This document shows, piece by piece, positions 47,735-52,837 of a DNA stretch of 52,837 nt; the first letter of the stretch is position 1; each line of letters begins with the position of its first letter. The stretch covers positions 570,163 through 622,999 of the forward strand of contig DFXK01000002.1 of assembly GCA_002383165.1 (NCBI GenBank). Reading direction: 5' to 3'. Position numbers and translations under genes: made by a program. Origin of the DNA: Flavobacteriales bacterium UBA4110 (GTDB taxonomy: Bacteria; Bacteroidota; Bacteroidia; Flavobacteriales; Weeksellaceae). Under the pieces are notes generated by a model. The model saw nothing but the letters and a program-made list of their open reading frames with translations, was not told the origin of the DNA and did not search any database.

Positions 47735-48724
47735 ATGGTAAAAATTGGCAACATAGAACTTCCTGACTTTCCGCTTTTGCTGGCGCCTATGGAAGATGTA
47801 AGTGACCCACCGTTCAGAAAATTGTGCAAAATGCACGGCGCAGATTTGATGTATTCCGAGTTTATTTCTTCGGAAGGATTGATTCGTGATGCGATAAAGA
47901 GTCGTAAAAAGCTCGATATTTTCGATTATGAAAGACCTGTGGGAATCCAGATTTTTGGTGGCGATGAAGAAGCAATGGCAATGTCAGCCAGGATTGTGGA
48001 GACTGTAGAACCAGATTTGGTGGATATTAATTTCGGTTGCCCAGTAAAAAAAGTCGTTTGCAAAGGCGCCGGAGCTGGCGTTTTGAAAGATATCGATTTG
48101 ATGGTGAGATTAACGAAAGCTGTTGTCAGTTCTACACATTTGCCAGTTACTGTAAAAACGCGATTAGGCTGGGATAATGATTCAATCAATATTGATGAAG
48201 TGGCCGAAAGACTACAGGATGTCGGAATCAAAGCCTTAACCATCCACGCCAGAACACGTGCTCAAATGTACAAAGGCGAAGCAGATTGGGAACATATCTC
48301 AAGAATCAAAAACAATCCGAATATCGAAATTCCGATTTTTGGAAACGGCGATATTGATTCTCCGCAGAAAGCTTTGGAATATAAAAACAAATACAGCTGC
48401 GACGGCGTTATGATTGGTCGTGGCGCAATTGGTTATCCTTGGATTTTCAACGAAATCAAACATTTTTTTGAGACTGGAGAAATTCTTCCTGAACCAACCA
48501 TTACTGAAAGATTGGAAGCAGTGAAAAACCACGCACTTTGGTCTGTGGAATGGAAAGGCGAACGTCCCGGAATTGTGGAAATGCGTCAACATTACAGCAA
48601 TTATTTCCGTGGAATTCCACATTTTAAAGAGTTTAAAACTAAGTTTCTTCAGGCTTTGACGCTTGAACAAATTGATGAAATCATCGAAGAGACGAAACAT
48701 TTTTATCAGGAAAATGTGATTTAA
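47735..48724 (+). CDS. dusB: tRNA-dihydrouridine synthase
   Basis: A 329-residue flavoenzyme that reduces uridines in the tRNA D-loop. The FMN-binding barrel opens with LLLAPMEDVSDPPFR. NFGCPVKKVVCKGAGAG carries the catalytic Cys (C109), and VKTRLGWD, IHARTRAQMYKG and DGVMIGRGAIGYPWIF are standard Dus blocks. The sequence fits the DusB class. A longer frame starts at ATG 47714, but those seven codons span the -7 box at 47723-47730, so the start is ATG 47735. A terminator follows. Confidence 0.95.
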   Translation: MVKIGNIELPDFPLLLAPMEDVSDPPFRKLCKMHGADLMYSEFISSEGLIRDAIKSRKKLDIFDYERPVGIQIFGGDEEAMAMSARIVETVEPDLVDINFGCPVKKVVCKGAGAGVLKDIDLMVRLTKAVVSSTHLPVTVKTRLGWDNDSINIDEVAERLQDVGIKALTIHARTRAQMYKGEADWEHISRIKNNPNIEIPIFGNGDIDSPQKALEYKNKYSCDGVMIGRGAIGYPWIFNEIKHFFETGEILPEPTITERLEAVKNHALWSVEWKGERPGIVEMRQHYSNYFRGIPHFKEFKTKFLQALTLEQIDEIIEETKHFYQENVI

Positions 48725-48746
48725 ATAATCTTTCACAACAAGTAAC

Positions 48747-48781
48747 AAACCCTTTCTGAGTATTGAACTTTGAAAGGGTTT
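48747..48781 (+). terminator. terminator of dusB
   Basis: AAACCCTTTC pairs with GAAAGGGTTT around a 15-base loop and is followed by a T-rich run. It lies 22 bases after the dusB stop. Confidence 0.85.
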
Positions 48782-48828
48782 TTATTTTTTTATCAAAGAA
48801 CAAACGTTGATGCACCAACAAAATCCAT

Positions 48829-48907
48829 AGCCCCGATAGAAACGGCATCCTTTTTCTTTTTTTTCTATAAAAGAAAAAGATAAAGTGGATAGCGGGAAAC
48901 AGCTCCT
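48829..48907 (+). ncRNA. nested-stem intergenic element upstream of the M1 peptidase gene
   Basis: Three nested pairings can be read directly: CCCG (48832-48835) with CGGG (48893-48896), ATCC (48847-48850) with GGAT (48887-48890), and an 11-base stem CTTTTTCTTTT (48850-48860) with AAAAGAAAAAG (48869-48879) around an 8-base loop. The conserved-looking edge words are AGCCCCGAT and AGCGGGAAACAGCTCCT. It lies after the dusB terminator and before the candidate promoter of the M1 gene. From memory, elements with these edges recur between genes in flavobacterial genomes. It may be a structured RNA or a mobile or DNA-level repeat; strand is uncertain. Confidence 0.5.
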
Positions 48908-48935
48908 AATAATAATTTTGTATAATACTTTTATT

Positions 48936-48943
48936 TAATTTTG
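48936..48943 (+). promoter_or_regulatory. candidate -7 box of the M1 peptidase gene
   Basis: TAATTTTG, 47 bases before the ATG. A TTTTG ending at 48920 stands 15 bases upstream as a slightly close -33. A second TAATTTTG at 48913-48920 is an alternative. Confidence 0.45.
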
Positions 48944-48990
48944 TAACGTTTAGTTTCCAATATGAAACTAATTCTAAAGAAAAAATTAAA

Positions 48991-50619
48991 ATGAAAAAAG
49001 CCTTACTTTTTGCGATATTAATCTCTGGTGTTTCTCAAGCGCAGATGTTCGAAGACCCAAAACCCACCAAAGTTGATACATTAAAAGGTTCGAATACAGA
49101 ATTCAGGAACTTTTGGGATGTTAAGAAATATGATATTGTTTTGGAGCCTAATTTTGAAGCTAAAAGTATCAAGGGAAGTAATAAAATCAGTCTGACGATT
49201 GAGAAAGATATTTTGAATCCTGTTTTTCAAATCGACCTTCAAAGTCCGATGAAAGCTGACAAAATCACAGCGAGTTTTCCTATTGTTGATAAAAAAGTAG
49301 ACGGCGATTTTATTTTTATTTCTGCAAAAAAGAAATTCAAAAAAGGAGAAAAATATACGATTGATATTGATTACTCTGGAAATCCAACGATTGCAAAACA
49401 CGCACCTTGGGATGGCGGTTGGATGTTTACCAAAGACAAAAACGGAAATCCGTGGATGACTGCGGCTGACGAAGGAATCGGCGCGAGCATTTGGTTGCCT
49501 GTAAAAGATATTTGGAGTGATGAGCCGGATAACGGAATTACTTTTAAAATCATAACACCAAAAGACCTTGTGGGTGTTGGAAACGGAAAATTAATTAAAG
49601 AAGAAAATCTGGGCGATAAAAAGTCTTGGCTTTGGGAAGTGAAAAGTCCAATTAATGATTATTCCATCATTCCATCGATTGGGAAATATGTGAATTTCAA
49701 AGATACTTTTGACGGCGAAAAAGGAAAATTGGATCTGGATTATTGGGTTTTGGATTACAATCTTGACAAAGCTAAAAAACAATTTGAGCAAGTAAAACCA
49801 ATGATGAAAGCTTTTGAACATTGGTTTGGACCATATCCTTTTTATGACGATTCTTACAAATTGGTAGAGTCTCCACATCTTGGGATGGAACACCAGAGTA
49901 ACGTTGCTTACGGAAACAAATATCAAAATGGTTATCTCGGAAGAGACCTGTCTGGAACTGGAATTGGTCTGAAATGGGACTACATCATCATCCATGAAAC
50001 GGGACACGAATGGTTTGCGAACAACATCACGGCAAAAGACCAAGCGGATATGTGGATTCACGAGAGTTTCACCACTTATTCCGAGACTTTGTTTGTGGAC
50101 TATGTTTTTGGGAAAACTGATGGCGACAAATATCTGCAAGGATTAAGAGGAAATATTCAGAATGATAAACCAATCATCGGAACATACGGCATCCGAAATG
50201 AAGGCAGTAGCGACATGTACCCGAAAGGAGCGAATATGATTCATACGATTCGTCAGGTGATTAATAATGATGAAAAATTCCGTCAAATACTTAGAGGTTT
50301 GAATAAGGATTTTTATCATCAGACTGTAACCGCAGCACAAATTCAGAATTACTTTTCTGAAAAATCAGGCATTGATTTGAAGTCAATTTTCGACCAATAT
50401 CTGACGACCATCAAAATCCCGACGTTGGAATATAAGCAGTACGGCAATCAGCTGACTTACAAATGGACAAATGTTGTTCCGAATTTGAAACTTCCAATCA
50501 GACTGGCAGATGGACAGGAATTGAAACCAACGGAACAGAATCAGACCACGACTTTGAAATCTGACAAACCAGTTGAATTCGATAAAAATTATTACATTTA
50601 TACAAAGCGGATTAACTAA
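48991..50619 (+). CDS. secreted M1 family aminopeptidase
   Basis: A 542-residue exported zinc aminopeptidase with a signal peptide ending Ser-Gln-Ala-Gln. The N-terminal beta domain (about 35-230) is followed by the catalytic domain with the substrate-binding LGMEHQS and the zinc site HETGH (H335, E336, H339) plus E358 in MWIHESFTTY, the classic HExxH-18-E spacing. The chain lacks the large C-terminal helical domain of E. coli PepN and is the short form common in Bacteroidota. It likely completes periplasmic peptide breakdown, for example of products from secreted endopeptidases such as the M36 enzyme. Confidence 0.95.
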   Translation: MKKALLFAILISGVSQAQMFEDPKPTKVDTLKGSNTEFRNFWDVKKYDIVLEPNFEAKSIKGSNKISLTIEKDILNPVFQIDLQSPMKADKITASFPIVDKKVDGDFIFISAKKKFKKGEKYTIDIDYSGNPTIAKHAPWDGGWMFTKDKNGNPWMTAADEGIGASIWLPVKDIWSDEPDNGITFKIITPKDLVGVGNGKLIKEENLGDKKSWLWEVKSPINDYSIIPSIGKYVNFKDTFDGEKGKLDLDYWVLDYNLDKAKKQFEQVKPMMKAFEHWFGPYPFYDDSYKLVESPHLGMEHQSNVAYGNKYQNGYLGRDLSGTGIGLKWDYIIIHETGHEWFANNITAKDQADMWIHESFTTYSETLFVDYVFGKTDGDKYLQGLRGNIQNDKPIIGTYGIRNEGSSDMYPKGANMIHTIRQVINNDEKFRQILRGLNKDFYHQTVTAAQIQNYFSEKSGIDLKSIFDQYLTTIKIPTLEYKQYGNQLTYKWTNVVPNLKLPIRLADGQELKPTEQNQTTTLKSDKPVEFDKNYYIYTKRIN

Positions 50620-50649
50620 GAATTTATTAAATTTAATCAATAAAAAAAG

Positions 50650-50677
50650 ACCATTTCAAACTTATCTTTGAAATGGT
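50650..50677 (+). terminator. terminator of the M1 peptidase gene, overlapping a -7 box
   Basis: ACCATTTCAAA pairs perfectly with TTTGAAATGGT around a CTTATC loop and is followed by TTTATATT. It lies 30 bases after the M1 stop. Confidence 0.88.
50663..50670 (+). promoter_or_regulatory. candidate -7 box of the FMN-glutamate-synthase-like gene
   Basis: TATCTTTG runs from the loop into the 3' arm of the M1 terminator hairpin, 39 bases before the next ATG. There is no TTG at the -33 distance. Confidence 0.4.
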
Positions 50678-50709
50678 TTTATATTTAGCACAGACTCAAA
50701 AACATTATT

Positions 50710-52218
50710 ATGAGAAACAAATTCATCCTTAGGGGAATCGTTGTATTAATCATGACTTGGACTACGGCTTTGCTTATAAAAGCGCATTATTGGATTCCGA
50801 TTTTGCTGACATCCCTCTATATTTTAGGCATTTACAATACCTATCAAACCAAACATGCCATTCTAAGAAACTTCCCTGTTCTAGGTTATTTTCGGTATAT
50901 TTTTGAGGAAATCTCGCCCGAGATTCAGCAATATTTTATAGAAAGAGAAACAGATGGGAAACCTTTCCCAAGACATCAAAGGTCGGCCGTTTACAGACGT
51001 TCGAAAAACTTGAGTGATACTGTCCCATTCGGAACCCAATTAGAAGTCAATCATCGGAAATATGAAGGCATCAAACACTCTATCTACGCCAAACATCCAA
51101 AAGAAGAACTGCCAAGAGTGACCATTGGAGGTAAAGATTGTAAGCAACCATATAATGCATCACTTTTTAATATTTCTGCAATGAGTTTTGGTGCATTGAG
51201 TGACCGCGCTCAAATGGCTCTGAACCGAGGCGCAAAAAAAGGTAATTTTTACCACAACACCGGAGAAGGAGGTATCTCTCCGCATCATCTGGAAGGTGGC
51301 GACCTTTGTTGGCAAATTGGCACGGGTTACTTTGGATGCAGAAATGAAGAAGGGAACTTCGATGCCGAATTGTTTACAAAATATTCGAATCTGGATAATG
51401 TAAAAATGATTGAAATCAAATTATCTCAAGGTGCAAAACCAGGTCACGGCGGTGTTTTGCCGGCTGTGAAGAACACGCCAGAGATTGCCAAAATCCGACA
51501 TGTCCCACCTGGCGTTACGATTCTTTCGCCACCATCGCACAGTGCTTTTTCTGATGCCGAAGGTTTGTTGAGATTCGTACAGCAATTGCGTGAACTTTCT
51601 GGCGGAAAACCAGTCGGTTTCAAGCTTTGTATCGGTGATACCAAAGAGTTTGAAGACATTTGCGAACAGATGAATATCCTGAACATCTATCCGGATTTCA
51701 TCACCATAGACGGTGCAGAAGGCGGCACGGGCGCAGCGCCACCAGAGTTCTCAGACGGTGTTGGGATGCCATTGGAACCAGCATTGATTTTCGTCAACAG
51801 AACCTTGATTAATTATGAACTAAGAGATAAATTGAGAATCATTGCCAGCGGAAAAGTTTTAACATCCCTAGATATTTTAAGAGCTGTAGCAATGGGCGCT
51901 GACCTTTGTAATAATGCCAGAGGTTTTATGTTTTCTCTAGGCTGTATCCAGGCGTTGAGATGCAACACCAACACTTGCCCAACCGGCGTTGCGACGCAAG
52001 ATAAAATGTTGATTAAAGGTCTTGATACCAACGATAAAACCGAGCGTGTTTATCAATTCCATAAAAATACGTTGCACACTTGTAACGAGCTGATTGCTGC
52101 TGCAGGAAGAGAATCTTATGACCAGGTAGATGCGTCTATGTTTATGCGAGGTGACGAGTTCGAACATCTTTCTGACCTCTACTTCCCTGATATTTTGGAG
52201 AATGTGAGGAAGAGATAA
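50710..52218 (+). CDS. membrane-anchored FMN-binding glutamate-synthase-like protein
   Basis: A 502-residue protein related to the synthase domain of GltB but without the glutaminase and C-terminal domains. Two hydrophobic segments at the N-terminus (about residues 7-24 and 28-45) should anchor it in the membrane. The FMN and iron-sulfur part is complete: SAMSFGALSDRAQ, NTGEGGISPHHLE, KPGHGGVLPA, DGAEGGTGAAPPEF and the [3Fe-4S] ligands in LRCNTNTCPTGVATQ. It resembles B. subtilis YerD. Ammonia or glutamine channelling as in GltB is not expected, so the substrate is unknown. True gltBD lies 10 kb to the left. Confidence 0.9.
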   Translation: MRNKFILRGIVVLIMTWTTALLIKAHYWIPILLTSLYILGIYNTYQTKHAILRNFPVLGYFRYIFEEISPEIQQYFIERETDGKPFPRHQRSAVYRRSKNLSDTVPFGTQLEVNHRKYEGIKHSIYAKHPKEELPRVTIGGKDCKQPYNASLFNISAMSFGALSDRAQMALNRGAKKGNFYHNTGEGGISPHHLEGGDLCWQIGTGYFGCRNEEGNFDAELFTKYSNLDNVKMIEIKLSQGAKPGHGGVLPAVKNTPEIAKIRHVPPGVTILSPPSHSAFSDAEGLLRFVQQLRELSGGKPVGFKLCIGDTKEFEDICEQMNILNIYPDFITIDGAEGGTGAAPPEFSDGVGMPLEPALIFVNRTLINYELRDKLRIIASGKVLTSLDILRAVAMGADLCNNARGFMFSLGCIQALRCNTNTCPTGVATQDKMLIKGLDTNDKTERVYQFHKNTLHTCNELIAAAGRESYDQVDASMFMRGDEFEHLSDLYFPDILENVRKR

Positions 52219-52233
52219 CCAATTGATAAAAAC

Positions 52234-52261
52234 AAAACGTCTGGAAAATTCCAGACGTTTT
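52234..52261. terminator. bidirectional terminator between the FMN-protein gene and guaA
   Basis: AAAACGTCTGGAA pairs perfectly with TTCCAGACGTTTT around a very short loop, between convergent stops. Confidence 0.93.
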
Positions 52262-52278
52262 ATATTTTGAATATTCAA

Positions 52279-52837
52279 TTATTCCCACTCGATGGTTGCT
52301 GGTGGTTTGGAACTGATATCATAAGCCACTCTGTTAATCCCACGAACTTCGTTGATGATTCTGCTGGAAACAGTGTCCAAAAATTCGTATGGCAATCGGC
52401 TCCAGGTTGCTGTCATAAAGTCAATGGTGTTGGCAGAACGTACAACGGCTGTGTATTCGTAAGTTCTTTCGTCTCCCATCACACCTACAGATTTCACTGG
52501 AAGAAGGACTACGAATGCCTGAGACACTTTCTCGTACAAATCATTTTTATATAATTCTTCGATGAAGATATCGTCTGCTTCCTGCAGGATTCTAACTTTT
52601 TCTGCATCTACTTCACCCAAAACTCGGATTCCTAAACCTGGTCCAGGAAATGGATGTCTGTAAACCAACTCGTGCGGGATACCCAATTCCTCTCCTACCT
52701 TTCTCACCTCATCTTTGAACAATTCTCTCAATGGTTCCAACAATTGAAATTCCATTTCTTCCGGAAGTCCGCCAACATTGTGGTGAGACTTGATTACCGC
52801 TGACGGTCCTTTGACAGATTGAGACTCAATCACATCG
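52279..52837 (-). CDS. guaA: GMP synthase (glutamine-hydrolysing), C-terminal part
   Basis: The last 185 codons of guaA; the gene continues past the right edge. The enzyme aminates XMP to GMP. Visible are the end of the ATP-pyrophosphatase domain (AVIKSHHNVGGLPEEM, FKDEVRKVGEELG) and the dimerisation domain with RHPFPGPGLGIRVLGEV, VSQAFVVLLPVKSVGVMGDE and the terminal DISSKPPATIEWE. An apparent GTG start at 52833 is an internal Val codon; homologues run on upstream. Confidence 0.98.
   Translation of the reverse strand, partial: DVIESQSVKGPSAVIKSHHNVGGLPEEMEFQLLEPLRELFKDEVRKVGEELGIPHELVYRHPFPGPGLGIRVLGEVDAEKVRILQEADDIFIEELYKNDLYEKVSQAFVVLLPVKSVGVMGDERTYEYTAVVRSANTIDFMTATWSRLPYEFLDTVSSRIINEVRGINRVAYDISSKPPATIEWE

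Noticed and set aside
49591..50139. 182-residue minus-strand open frame
   Set aside because: Antisense to the M1 peptidase catalytic domain; no motif.
52831..52833. GTG as start of a short gene at the right edge
   Set aside because: It is an internal Val codon of guaA, which clearly continues beyond the window.

Overview
The window is a stretch of a low-GC Bacteroidota chromosome, most likely from the Chryseobacterium/Epilithonimonas group of Weeksellaceae. The evidence is: a fused lpxC-fabZ gene, a C-terminal type IX secretion sorting domain on a metallopeptidase, many secreted proteins cut after a Ser/Ala-Gln, -7 promoter boxes of the form TAnnTTTG, almost no Shine-Dalgarno sequences, and a SusC-type signal peptide at the left edge. 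I see no tRNA, rRNA, CRISPR array, insertion sequence or prophage. The content is mostly housekeeping, with several poorly understood flavobacterial genes between.

Layout. 1-4.2 kb: the start of a secreted protein (probably a SusC/RagA receptor), then rnhB and an AddA-like helicase-nuclease. 4.2-10.1 kb (minus): a ferritin gene in an apparent operon with two secreted DUF3857/transglutaminase-like proteins, then an LTxxQ (Spy-like) protein and a Tyr/Asp-rich secreted protein. 10.4-16.2 kb (minus): malQ, a carboxypeptidase-regulatory-like protein, cysS and folE. 16.4-21.7 kb (plus): acpP-fabF-rnc-IPExxxVDY gene-pyk, a compact operon with overlapping genes, then recA. 21.8-29.7 kb (minus): an outer-membrane barrel, sucD, a second LpxD-like acyltransferase, efp, and the lipid A cluster lpxA / lpxC-fabZ / lpxD headed by an HD-domain hydrolase.

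29.8-34.5 kb: a small membrane protein, a diacylglycerol-kinase-like enzyme, an overlapping DUF3298 lipoprotein/DUF6526 pair, and gyrB. 34.8-40.7 kb: gltB-gltD, glutamate synthase. 40.75-41.29 kb: a very AT-rich gene-free gap. 41.3-47.6 kb (minus): lysS, a DUF2314 protein, rlmF, a lipoprotein cytochrome c and an M36 metallopeptidase. 47.7-52.2 kb (plus): dusB, an M1 aminopeptidase and a membrane-anchored FMN-binding glutamate-synthase-like protein. The right edge holds the 3' end of guaA.

Regulation. Transcription units are separated by clear hairpin terminators. In five places the candidate -7 box of the next gene abuts or lies inside the previous gene's terminator. Two genes (the AddA-like gene and dusB) have a -7 box so close to the ATG that their transcripts may be leaderless. 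The non-coding features most worth a second look are a nested-stem element before the M1 peptidase (48829-48907), CGCAAAG repeats upstream of lysS, and the gap between lysS and gltB. Among the proteins, the ferritin/transglutaminase-like operon with one apparently dead paralogue is the most unusual. No clearly new multi-gene system is evident.
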